Shown here piece by piece: positions 56,605 to 64,000 of a stretch of 64,000 nt of DNA (the stretch's first letter is position 1; the number at the start of each line of letters is the position of its first letter). Below the pieces are notes generated by a model that was not told where the DNA came from, searched no databases, and saw nothing but the letters and a program-made list of their open reading frames with translations. This DNA comes from Nostoc edaphicum CCNP1411. GTDB lineage: Bacteria; Cyanobacteriota; Cyanobacteriia; Cyanobacteriales; Nostocaceae. A program made the translations under genes and the position numbers. Location of the stretch: contig NZ_CP054698.1 of the NCBI RefSeq assembly GCF_014023275.1, forward strand, positions 3,224,001-3,288,000, in the 5' to 3' direction.

Positions 56605-58332
56605 TTAATACCTCCGCTCTTTTGGCTCAAACATAGTAATTGCCACCGGTCGATATTGAATGTCAATTCCCACTGGTGAATAGTAAGCCATTGTATGTTT
56701 GAGGAAGTTTGTATCATCTCGCTGAGAATAGTCTTCGCGGAAATGAGCACCACGACTTTCTTGACGATTTAGAGCAGATGCCAAAATAGTCTGTCCCACT
56801 ACCATCAAGCTTCGCAATTCCAAAGCTTCCACAAGTTCGGTATTCCAGCAACTACCTTTGTCATCTAAATAAATTTGCGGATATTGCTGTTGTATTTCTT
56901 CTAATTTGTGCAACCCTTCACTCATTAATGCCTCAGTGCGGAAAACACCGCAGAACTCAGTCATACAATCCTGAAAAGCTTCACGGACTTGGTTAATTCG
57001 ATACTGTCCTGGTTGTTCTAGCAAAGCTTGAATTTGTTGCTGGGCTTCTGTTACATACCGTTGCTCATCTACAGACGGCAACTTACGTTTTTGTACAAAT
57101 TTGGCGATCGCAGCCCCAGTCCGCTTACCATAAACCACACACTCCAGTAGTGAATTACTCCCCAGACGATTAGCACCATGTACAGAAACACAAGATGTTT
57201 CACCCGCAGCAAAGAAAGCATCAACTAAGCCATCACCACTACTACGAACTTGACCATCGGTGTTCACTGGGATACCACCCATACAATAGTGAATTGTCGG
57301 ACGGACTGGCATCGGTTGAGTTACCGCGTCAACGCCTACTAGGCGGTGCGCTTCTTCCCAACAGAAGGGAACGCGACTCATAATTTTTTCTTTGCCCAGA
57401 TGGCGCAGATCCAGATAGACAAAGGGGCCACCAGCACTGCCATCAAGATGAATACCACGTCCGGCGCGAATTTCGTAAGCGATCGCTCGTGAGGTAATAT
57501 CACGAGGAGCCAGTTCCATGCGACTAGGTGCATAATTCGCCATAAAGCGATCGCCTTCACTATTAATTAGATACGCCCCTTCTCCACGTACCGCTTCTGA
57601 AATCAGCACCCCTACCGGATACAAGCCAGTGGGATGAAACTGGACAAATTCCATATCTTCCAGGGGCAAACCTGCGATCGCAGTCATCGCCAAACCATCA
57701 CCCGAAGAAGCGTAATCATTAGAGGTAGTGTTATAAACGCGACCATAGCCCCCTGTAGCGAACATCACTGCCTTAGCCCGCACCACCTCAATACGTCCAT
57801 CCAAAAGATGGAACATTACCACACCCTTCGCCTCATTTTCTTCCAAAATGAGACGCATCACGTACCACTCTTCATAAACTTGCACCCCATAACGCCGCAA
57901 ATTATTAACCAATTCGTGCAAAATCGCGTGACCAGTTTTGTCAGCGGCGTAGCAAGTGCGATTGTGGGAATGTCCGCCAAAAGCCCGTTGGGCAATGCGC
58001 CCATCGGATAAGCGAGAGAACAAAACCCCCATGTGTTCCAAGTCAATCACCACACCCGGCGCTTCTTGGGTGAGAATTGCTACAGCATCTTGGTCTGCCA
58101 AGTAATCAGAACCCTTGACAGTATCAAAAGCGTGTGCTTCCCAACTATCTTCTGAATCAACATTTTTCAGTGACGCAGCCATACCACCTTGAGCCGCAAC
58201 TGAATGGGAACGAATTGGATGGGTTTTAGCAACCACAGCAATATTTAAACTAGGATCAGTGCGGGCAATTTCCACAGCAGCGCGACACCCTGCCAATCCA
58301 CCACCAACAATAATCACATCATGTTCAAGCAT
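56605..58332 (-). CDS. sdhA: Succinate dehydrogenase/fumarate reductase flavoprotein
   Basis: This FAD subunit oxidises succinate to fumarate and feeds quinones at the membrane. From ATG 58332 it has 575 residues. Visible are the dinucleotide fold [15 protein letters not shown], the flavinylation region [38 protein letters not shown] and the Arg-containing [15 protein letters not shown]. The frame opens eight codons earlier at GTG. The iron-sulfur subunit gene is not adjacent, as usual in cyanobacteria. A two-helix membrane protein gene lies just upstream on the same strand. Confidence 0.93.
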   Translation of the reverse strand: MLEHDVIIVGGGLAGCRAAVEIARTDPSLNIAVVAKTHPIRSHSVAAQGGMAASLKNVDSEDSWEAHAFDTVKGSDYLADQDAVAILTQEAPGVVIDLEHMGVLFSRLSDGRIAQRAFGGHSHNRTCYAADKTGHAILHELVNNLRRYGVQVYEEWYVMRLILEENEAKGVVMFHLLDGRIEVVRAKAVMFATGGYGRVYNTTSNDYASSGDGLAMTAIAGLPLEDMEFVQFHPTGLYPVGVLISEAVRGEGAYLINSEGDRFMANYAPSRMELAPRDITSRAIAYEIRAGRGIHLDGSAGGPFVYLDLRHLGKEKIMSRVPFCWEEAHRLVGVDAVTQPMPVRPTIHYCMGGIPVNTDGQVRSSGDGLVDAFFAAGETSCVSVHGANRLGSNSLLECVVYGKRTGAAIAKFVQKRKLPSVDEQRYVTEAQQQIQALLEQPGQYRINQVREAFQDCMTEFCGVFRTEALMSEGLHKLEEIQQQYPQIYLDDKGSCWNTELVEALELRSLMVVGQTILASALNRQESRGAHFREDYSQRDDTNFLKHTMAYYSPVGIDIQYRPVAITMFEPKERRY

Positions 58333-58368
58333 ATTTAGCCCCCGACTGCAAACCACTGCTGTTCTATT

Positions 58369-58417
58369 GTAGAGATGTGATTAATCAGGTAGTGCGTTGC
58401 AACAGCGGCATCTCTAC
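58369..58417. repeat. GTAGAGATG/CATCTCTAC inverted repeat
   Basis: GTAGAGATG (58369-58377) is complementary to CATCTCTAC (58409-58417). It lies 37 bp upstream of the sdhA start and is a member of the GTAGAGA family. Confidence 0.75.
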
Positions 58418-58446
58418 AAAAAAAATTCCCTGCCTATAGACAGGGA
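58417..58446 (-). terminator. Terminator of the 106-residue membrane protein gene
   Basis: On the minus strand TCCCTG (58446-58441) pairs with CAGGGA (58432-58427) and is followed by a run of T ending near 58418. It lies about 100 bp past that gene's stop and before sdhA. Confidence 0.72.
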
Positions 58447-58547
58447 CATTATGACAAATATGTGAAATTAGGAGTGAAAAGTTAAAAATGAAGAGTTATG
58501 AGACAGATAAAGTAACTCATAACTGATAACTGATAACTCCTAACTCT

Positions 58548-58868
58548 TTAGCTAGTTGCTTGTACAGGTTGTTGCTGAGACACATTACCTGGCATGGGTT
58601 CCATTTTGGTTCCCGGGCCTACAGGAGTGACTTCAATATGATTTAACAAGGTAGTGACAAACGCAAACAACAAGAAAGGTAGCGATAGCAGAACGACAAG
58701 ACCCGCCGTTGCTAAAGCGTACACAGGTCGCTTGGCACCCATCAACGCCAAAGCTGATGCCAAACTTAGAGTAATCGTAATTAACCAAACAATTATTTGG
58801 CCGTAGATATCACCAAAAGTCAGGGTACAGACAAACCGATACTTTTGAATATTATTTTCGCTCATCAT
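58548..58868 (-). CDS. Small two-helix membrane protein next to sdhA
   Basis: The 106 residues have two long hydrophobic helices (IIVWLITITLSLASALALMG and PVYALATAGLVVLLSLPFLL) joined by a short basic loop, a hydrophilic N-terminus with CTLTFGDIYGQ and a polar Pro/Gln-rich tail. I recognise no family with certainty. It lies 216 bp upstream of sdhA on the same strand, but a terminator and inverted repeat intervene, so co-transcription is not assured. Start Met1 or Met2. Confidence 0.65.
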   Translation of the reverse strand: MMSENNIQKYRFVCTLTFGDIYGQIIVWLITITLSLASALALMGAKRPVYALATAGLVVLLSLPFLLFAFVTTLLNHIEVTPVGPGTKMEPMPGNVSQQQPVQATS

Positions 58869-59398
58869 ATTGGCCTCAAGTCTCTCCTAATAGGTTCTAC
58901 GTTAGAACTATGTTTGCCTTGTGGACAATTTCTAAATATTTTTGCAAGCTTTGTAATATCACTTCACAATCAAGCTGCTAAAAGGCGACAAGGCAGCTAT
59001 GCTGAAAAAACTTCTCCCCTTCTCTGCGAATATGGGAAAGGTCGCAATCCTGATGACCTCTTCAACAAATACTCTCTTTATCTTTCAGCCAAGACAGATT
59101 TTGTCATCTGCCAAATTCAGGATATTCACAATATATAGCAATCCTATTTAATTTTGTGAAAATTGCAACTCACATATCTCCGACTTGTAAAAGTTGTGAG
59201 GGATATTGTTTTTCAGGAATGATTCAGGATTGTTATAGTATTTAATTTTTTGCTAGTAAATATTAACTAGAGAAATCAAGTAAAGTGCAGGATGTAAAAC
59301 CGATTTTTTGGTGTTAAATTTTGAGTATTGCCCGAATTTGTTGACTTCAATCAACAAAAACCTTTATTTTTCGTGGCAATATTGTTTTAGGAGTGAAT
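58869..59398. other. Divergent spacer, no gene seen
   Basis: AT-rich 530-base region between the small membrane protein gene and the outer-membrane barrel candidate. Only short, low-quality frames are present. AGGAG at 59389-59393 is the ribosome site of the right-hand gene. Confidence 0.5.
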
Positions 59399-60241
59399 GT
59401 GAATACTATTTTTCTTCGTAAAGGTGTTTTTTGGTTGCCGAGTATAGCTGCTCTTGCATTTCTGAGTAGCGGCTTATCTGCAACTGCTCAGACAGTGGAC
59501 ACGTTGAACACTCAGCCATTAACTGAGCCTTCCGCAACCGTAGCATCTCCCAACGAGTTTAGTGCAGAACTAGACACTACAAAGCAAAATCTCTCTACAG
59601 AAACAACTGAGCAATTTACAGTAACAAATTTAACTGAGGTACAGCAGTTACCCAACACTCCGATACAGGAAAACGCCAGTGTAACGTCTACACCCATTCC
59701 AGGCACAGTGGCAACCTCATCTGTAACACTGACATCTAAGTTTGTAGAATCGACTTCTCAAACTACTGCTCAACCATCTGATACCAGAGTGGCGCAATCG
59801 GATATTGATTTAGGTAGACGTACCCGTGGCGGCAGCAGCTATGTTGGCATCGCTGCTAACATTGGTTTGAGCGGTGGGGACTCATCTTTAGGCGACGGTA
59901 ACTTCGCAATAGTCAGCAAAATCGGACTAACAAATTCTATATCTGTGCGACCCTCAGCTGTAATTGGGGACAATACTACAGTTCTACTCCCTATTACCTA
60001 CGATTTTAATTTCCGGTCAGCAGATGCTTTTAGTGAGCCTTTACCTATTGCACCTTATGTAGGAGTGGGTGCAGCTTACAAAACTGGTGATGATTCGCAA
60101 TTTGCCTTTTTAGTATCTGGTGGCATTGATGTGCCTTTAACTCCTCAATTCACAGCAACGGCCGCTGTGAATGCAGGATTTTTCAACCAAACTGATGTGG
60201 GCTTATTGTTAGGAGTTGGTTACAACTTCAGTGGGTTTTAA
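59399..60241 (+). CDS. Putative outer-membrane beta-barrel protein
   Basis: From GTG 59399, behind AGGAG, the 280 residues begin with a clear signal peptide (FWLPSIAALAFLSSGLSATAQ). A Thr/Ser-rich region of about 115 residues follows. The C-terminal ~140 residues (SYVGIAANIGLSGGD ... LLLGVGYNFSGF) alternate polar and apolar residues, with strands ending in aromatics and a C-terminal Phe, as in eight-stranded outer-membrane barrels. It could be a porin-like or surface protein; the function is unknown. A GTG two codons earlier is also possible. Confidence 0.7.
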   Translation: MNTIFLRKGVFWLPSIAALAFLSSGLSATAQTVDTLNTQPLTEPSATVASPNEFSAELDTTKQNLSTETTEQFTVTNLTEVQQLPNTPIQENASVTSTPIPGTVATSSVTLTSKFVESTSQTTAQPSDTRVAQSDIDLGRRTRGGSSYVGIAANIGLSGGDSSLGDGNFAIVSKIGLTNSISVRPSAVIGDNTTVLLPITYDFNFRSADAFSEPLPIAPYVGVGAAYKTGDDSQFAFLVSGGIDVPLTPQFTATAAVNAGFFNQTDVGLLLGVGYNFSGF

Positions 60242-60253
60242 GAGTTAGGAGTT

Positions 60254-60305
60254 AGGAGTTAGGAGTAATTAAGATTAAATTCATAACTAATAACTCCTAA
60301 CTCCT
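60254..60305. terminator. Repeat-built hairpin between convergent genes
   Basis: AGGAGTTAGGAGT (60254-60266) pairs perfectly with ACTCCTAACTCCT (60293-60305). The arms are tandem TTAGGAG units. It separates the stops of the barrel gene and the binding-protein gene. Confidence 0.5.
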
Positions 60306-60311
60306 CACTTT

Positions 60312-61634
60312 CTACTTAGGGGTAACTTTGTCAATCACCTTGATTTGTCCGTCGTCTCCTACCGTCCAGACATCGTAAACACCGACCACATCACCATTAG
60401 CATCAACATCTACGTTGCCGCTGGCTCCTTGATAATTGATATCTTGACCCTGTTTAAGCAACTTCAGCCCCTCGCAGACATCGGTAACTTCTGTTCCAGG
60501 GGCATTAGCCACTTCACGGATTTTGCTAGCTACACCAACGCCTGTATTTTCCTTAGCAGCTTGTGCTGCCAACGTCAATAAGGCAGCCGCATCCCAAGCT
60601 TGAGGAGCGTATTCCCCTGGCGCACCACCCTTTTTATCCTTCCACAGTTTGTTGAAACTTTCTAGTGCTTTACCATCGGAACCTGGTACTGTACCGATCG
60701 CTCCAGTTAAAATATATTTACCATCACTACCTTTGCCAACTTGTTCTGGGAAAGTAGGTGATTTTACTCCATCTGTCAACAAAATCTGTACTCCCTTGGA
60801 CACACCTTGCTGATAGGCGGCTTTTAGAAACAAACTACCGGTTTCCGCATAGAGTACAGCCAGTACTGCATCTGGCTTACCAGCAAATGCCGCCGCCGCT
60901 TCTGTATCAAATGTCTGGGCTTTCGGATCATAGCGGACAGGCTTATCTTTATTAACGATAGTTCCACCCAATTTTTCAAAAGTTTGCACAAATGCTTTTT
61001 CAAAGCCAACGCCATAGTCGTTATTAATCACGACTGTAGAAATTCGCTTGAAACCTTTTTTATTGGCAAGTTGGGCTAAAGCTAGTGCTTGGTAGGTATC
61101 GGGGGGAGCAGTACGTGCCCAAAAGCCTTTAAAGTCGCCTTTTTGAGCTTTTTCAGTAAAGACAGGACTGGTACTACCAGGGGAAACCAGCATCACTTTA
61201 TTCGGCGTGGCAATGGAAACTGCTGCACTAGAAACGCTACTGGCAAAGGAACCAACTACACCAGCTACTTTATCTAAGGTTGCTAGTTTGGTCATACCAG
61301 CAGCACCAGCTTTGGGGTCGGTTTGGTCGTCTACTTGCACCAAGGTAACTGGTTCGCCATTCACTCCATCACAAGCGTTGACTGTATCAACGAGCAAAGG
61401 GACAGAACCTAGCATCTGCTGTCCTACAGAAGCCAAGTCGCCTGTTGTCGGTAGCAGGGAACCAATTTTTAGCCCTTTAGAACTGCTTGTGGTAGTTGAG
61501 TTTGCCGCTGGGGTTGCAGTACTTCCGCTGTTAGCTGTGCCATTGGGAGTACTACTATCGCCACAAGCCCCAACTAGGAACCCAGTTGCTAGGGTAGCGA
61601 TACCGAAGGTTAAGGCGGCGCTAATTTTTCTCAT
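60312..61634 (-). CDS. Branched-chain/neutral amino acid ABC binding protein (NatB/LivJ type)
   Basis: This 440-residue type I periplasmic binding protein has the N-terminal lipobox LVGAC with Cys24, a Thr/Ser-rich linker, then LKIGSLLPTTGDLASVGQQM, GVVGSFASSVSSAA and VINNDYGVGFEKAF, all typical of Leu-Ile-Val-type receptors. It would deliver amino acids to an ABC permease not present in the window. Similarity to the cyanobacterial N-I neutral amino acid receptor NatB is likely but not proven. Confidence 0.85.
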   Translation of the reverse strand: MRKISAALTFGIATLATGFLVGACGDSSTPNGTANSGSTATPAANSTTTSSSKGLKIGSLLPTTGDLASVGQQMLGSVPLLVDTVNACDGVNGEPVTLVQVDDQTDPKAGAAGMTKLATLDKVAGVVGSFASSVSSAAVSIATPNKVMLVSPGSTSPVFTEKAQKGDFKGFWARTAPPDTYQALALAQLANKKGFKRISTVVINNDYGVGFEKAFVQTFEKLGGTIVNKDKPVRYDPKAQTFDTEAAAAFAGKPDAVLAVLYAETGSLFLKAAYQQGVSKGVQILLTDGVKSPTFPEQVGKGSDGKYILTGAIGTVPGSDGKALESFNKLWKDKKGGAPGEYAPQAWDAAALLTLAAQAAKENTGVGVASKIREVANAPGTEVTDVCEGLKLLKQGQDINYQGASGNVDVDANGDVVGVYDVWTVGDDGQIKVIDKVTPK

Positions 61635-61826
61635 AAATAACTTTAACTCCTCAGATATTTAGGAGTCTAAAATAAGATTCAAACTAGATTTATAAATTAG
61701 TTGTATCTTAATCAAGACTCCAAAGGATAAATCATATCATCCATCTTCAGGAGTAGAGGTATTTACCCCGACATTAGTACTTGTTTTTGTACACAGAATG
61801 TATACCGTGTATCACAGGCTGGAAAA

Positions 61827-61918
61827 CGGAGAGGGAGGGATTCGAACCCTCGGTACGGAGTTGCCTGCCGTACAACAGATTAGCAATCTGCCGCTTTCGA
61901 CCACTCAGCCACCTCTCC
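61827..61918 (-). tRNA. tRNA-Ser (anticodon GCU)
   Basis: On the minus strand the acceptor GGAGAGG (61918-61912) pairs with CCTCTCC at the 3' end, discriminator G. The anticodon stem-loop CAGATTGCTAATCTG has anticodon GCT, a long variable arm (TGTACGGCAGGCAACTCCGTAC) is class II, and the T loop is GGTTCGAATCC. CCA is not encoded. Confidence 0.95.
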
Positions 61919-62044
61919 TGACTCACGAATATCAATGTTAGCAGGTTTGTTGGGAAGAGTCAATAGTCATTTGTCATTGGTCATTGGTCATTGGTTATTT
62001 ACAAAACACTAAGGACTAAAGACTAGGGACAAATGACTAATTTT

Positions 62045-62977
62045 TTAAAGGACTTGCGATCGCATCCAAGCTACGGGCAAAGAGCGTAACTTTTGCCACT
62101 GGGGGACGTAGGCGCGTCGAGTGAAGGCATTATAATCGTTACGTTCAATTACGCTTAATATTCCACTGTAATGCATCAGAGCCGCCCACACAGGCCAACG
62201 ACCATCAGAAGATAAGTGGGAAATTCCCTTTTCTGCTTTTTTATAAAACTGTCGTGCTCGATCAATTTGAAAGCGCATTAGGGAACGCCAGCGTTCATCC
62301 ACTACACCCTCGAACAAGTCTTGTTCGGTGTAGTTGAATCTTGCTAAATCTTCTAGGGGAATATAGATCCTTCCCCTTCGGGCATCCTCGCCCACATCGC
62401 GCAAGATGTTGGTGAGTTGCTTGGCAATTCCTAAGGCAATTTCTTCTTCGATGGGAATATATAGCTGTTTTTCACGGTTCCAGGGAGCTATATTTCTGGT
62501 AGTATCCAACCCCATTACTGCTGTTGACATCAAGCCGACAGTGCCAGCAACACGGTAACAGTAGAGGTATAACTCCTCGAAGGTTTCATAACGACTGCGA
62601 TATAAGTCCATGCGTTGACCGGCAATCATATCCCTAAAGGGTTGAATGTCCATCGGGAAACGTTGAATGGTATCTACCAAGGCTACATCGAAGTTGTCCA
62701 ATGGGTGTCCAGCAAACATCGATTCGAGCTGCTGTTCCCATAGGTCTAGGGTTTCTGGCGTGGTGATAGCAGATGCGGGCCCATCCACCAGTTCATCTAA
62801 ACGGCGACACCAAGCATAAATTGCCCAAATAGCAGGACGTTTTTCTTTGCTCAGGAGCAAAGTACTGAGGTAAAAAGTCGTGGAATACTTGGCTATGAGG
62901 TGACGACAAAGTTCGTAGGACTCGTCCAGAGAGACCAGCGTTTTCATGCGCGGTGGGGATTCAGGCAGTTGCAGCAT
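62045..62977 (-). CDS. crtB: Phytoene synthase
   Basis: The enzyme condenses two geranylgeranyl diphosphates to phytoene, the entry step of carotenoid synthesis. The 310 residues show both Asp-rich substrate-Mg motifs, DELVD (in [10 protein letters not shown]) and DVGED (in [18 protein letters not shown]), and [15 protein letters not shown] 62977 lies inside the end of the desaturase gene (17-bp overlap); an internal Met ([14 protein letters not shown], 62947) is an alternative start. The overlap implies one transcript with crtP. Confidence 0.96.
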   Translation of the reverse strand: MLQLPESPPRMKTLVSLDESYELCRHLIAKYSTTFYLSTLLLSKEKRPAIWAIYAWCRRLDELVDGPASAITTPETLDLWEQQLESMFAGHPLDNFDVALVDTIQRFPMDIQPFRDMIAGQRMDLYRSRYETFEELYLYCYRVAGTVGLMSTAVMGLDTTRNIAPWNREKQLYIPIEEEIALGIAKQLTNILRDVGEDARRGRIYIPLEDLARFNYTEQDLFEGVVDERWRSLMRFQIDRARQFYKKAEKGISHLSSDGRWPVWAALMHYSGILSVIERNDYNAFTRRAYVPQWQKLRSLPVAWMRSQVL

Positions 62978-64000
62978 TCGTTGCGGGCGGTCGGGTGAGC
63001 GTTTGCAGGTTTGAGGAATTTGCTACCGGGAGGGCCTCTGAAATCGCCTGCGCTGTCAGCTTACCAGAAAGTACGGCACCTTCCATACTGGCTAAATAGC
63101 GTTGCATGGTGTAATCCCCGCTGAGATAGAAGTTAGCAATGGGGGTTGTTTGCGAGGGACGGTACTGTTGACGACCAGGGGTCGCTTGGTAAACTGAACG
63201 GGGCGTTTTCACCACATGAGATTTCAGCAAAGTTGCTGGATTGTCTCCTCCAAAGTGGTCAGGGAAGAGTTTTTCTAACTCGGCGATAGTTGCAGCCACA
63301 ATCTCCTCATCGGATTTGGCAATCCAATCTTTTGCCGGGGCTAGAACTAATTCCAGCATCGAGCGATCGGGGTTGGCGTATTCACGGCAGGTATTGCTCA
63401 TATCAGCATAAACGCTTAGGAGGGGCGATCGCGAAAATAGCAAGTGATCAATTTGCGTAAGTTTACGATCAAACCATAGATGCACGTTAATTACAGGCAC
63501 GCCTTCCAAGCCTTCTAGCTTTTGGAAAAACTCCATTTGCTTCCAAGGTGTTGGCAAGATGACCTTTAGAGGGTCAACTGGCATGGCAGATACATACAAA
63601 TCCGCCGTGAAAACTTCATCTTCGTCCCCATTCAACCCCCTAATCAAGTATCCCTTCACAGTGCCATCGGCGTTTAGCAAAATCTCTTTCAAAGGGGCAT
63701 TCAAGCGGACTTCTCCGCCGCGTTCGGTGATGTAATCTACTAGGGGCTGACACAACCGCTCTGTTGGCGAACCATCCAGAAAGGCCATTTTCGAGCCATT
63801 TTTTTCCTGGAGGAAACGATTGAGGGCAGTTAAAAGAATGGTTGCCGAAATTTCATCTGGGCCAATGAAATTCAGCGACTTGGCCATGGCAATAAAAACT
63901 TCTTTATTGACCCGTTCTGGAATGTTGTGTTTACGCAGCCAATCTGTCCAGGAATATTTGTCCATTTCTTCAACGTACTTTTGCCCCTGAATCATGACCG
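62961..64000 (-). CDS. crtP: 15-cis-phytoene desaturase, 3' part
   Basis: The frame stays open through the right edge, so at least 346 C-terminal residues of a protein usually about 480 are present; the N-terminal FAD-binding motif is outside. Visible are [41 protein letters not shown] and the C-terminal FAD segment [25 protein letters not shown]. This is the plant/cyanobacterial PDS type, which makes zeta-carotene using plastoquinone at the membrane, not the bacterial CrtI type. It overlaps crtB. Confidence 0.95.
   Translation of the reverse strand, partial: VMIQGQKYVEEMDKYSWTDWLRKHNIPERVNKEVFIAMAKSLNFIGPDEISATILLTALNRFLQEKNGSKMAFLDGSPTERLCQPLVDYITERGGEVRLNAPLKEILLNADGTVKGYLIRGLNGDEDEVFTADLYVSAMPVDPLKVILPTPWKQMEFFQKLEGLEGVPVINVHLWFDRKLTQIDHLLFSRSPLLSVYADMSNTCREYANPDRSMLELVLAPAKDWIAKSDEEIVAATIAELEKLFPDHFGGDNPATLLKSHVVKTPRSVYQATPGRQQYRPSQTTPIANFYLSGDYTMQRYLASMEGAVLSGKLTAQAISEALPVANSSNLQTLTRPPATNAATA

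Overview
The window looks like a chromosomal segment of a filamentous, heterocyst-type cyanobacterium of the Nostoc/Anabaena group. The octamer GCGATCGC (HIP1) and its core GCGATC are scattered throughout. The gene content is cyanobacterial: an Ftn2/ARC6 division protein, GUN4, crtB next to phytoene desaturase, a cyanobacterial-type long NADP-isocitrate dehydrogenase, a class II Calvin-cycle aldolase and a membrane-anchored Mn-type superoxide dismutase. Spacers carry the short direct and inverted repeats typical of Nostoc genomes. No plasmid or phage backbone is visible.

Layout. 1-4.9 kb: 5' part of ftn2 (cut by the left edge), pdhA, an aldose-epimerase-like gene and tRNA-Lys with its own terminator. 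5.0-6.3 kb: a decayed IS982-type element followed by a 185-bp MITE. 6.3-18.3 kb: housekeeping genes (PhzF-like, Xaa-Pro peptidase, aroE, an alpha/beta hydrolase, DUF362, a degenerate AAA protein, a Ca2+-type P-ATPase, aspA). 18.4-21.5 kb: pgsA, the second, apparently identical MITE copy, a hicA/hicB pair, an SMP-30-like lactonase and a Uma2-type nuclease. 21.7-31.1 kb: sugar/exopolysaccharide genes (CSP41-like epimerase, GT4 glycosyltransferase, two polyprenyl-phosphate sugar transferases, gmd and fcl for GDP-fucose), with 5-FTHF cycloligase, a catalase-like protein and a MalG-type permease. 31.4-33.8 kb: a group II intron cut off inside its reverse transcriptase gene by an IS701-type element whose own transposase is frameshifted. 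33.9-37.9 kb: a 1343-residue protein ending in an Hsp70/actin-fold ATPase domain. 38.4-49.1 kb: a Crp/Fnr regulator, a DUF2232 membrane protein, a CobT-like protein, Nudix, DUF3531, a TPR protein, an ABC ATPase, rsmG, sodA, MalK/UgpC, a HicB-like gene and gun4. 49.4-64 kb: central metabolism (icd, fba, sdhA), nitrilase, trxA, a C-terminal processing protease, an outer-membrane barrel candidate, a NatB-like binding protein, tRNA-Ser, crtB and the 3' part of crtP (cut by the right edge).

How the genes work together. pdhA, icd, sdhA and fba are core carbon metabolism. crtP and crtB overlap and encode two sequential steps of carotenoid synthesis, in the gene order desaturase then synthase. GT4, sugar transferase, gmd and fcl form one collinear block for a fucose-containing surface glycan. 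The MalG permease (29.5 kb) and the MalK ATPase (46.8 kb) may serve one sugar importer although they lie apart.

The points most worth a second look are: the MITE pair, each copy with its own 4-bp target duplication; a terminator-like hairpin with a competing fold in the icd leader; the large Hsp70-like protein; an AAA-type protein that has lost both Walker residues; a small two-helix membrane protein next to sdhA; and several genes whose start or interior is built from the same short repeats that fill the spacers. No single undescribed system is proven by this sequence.
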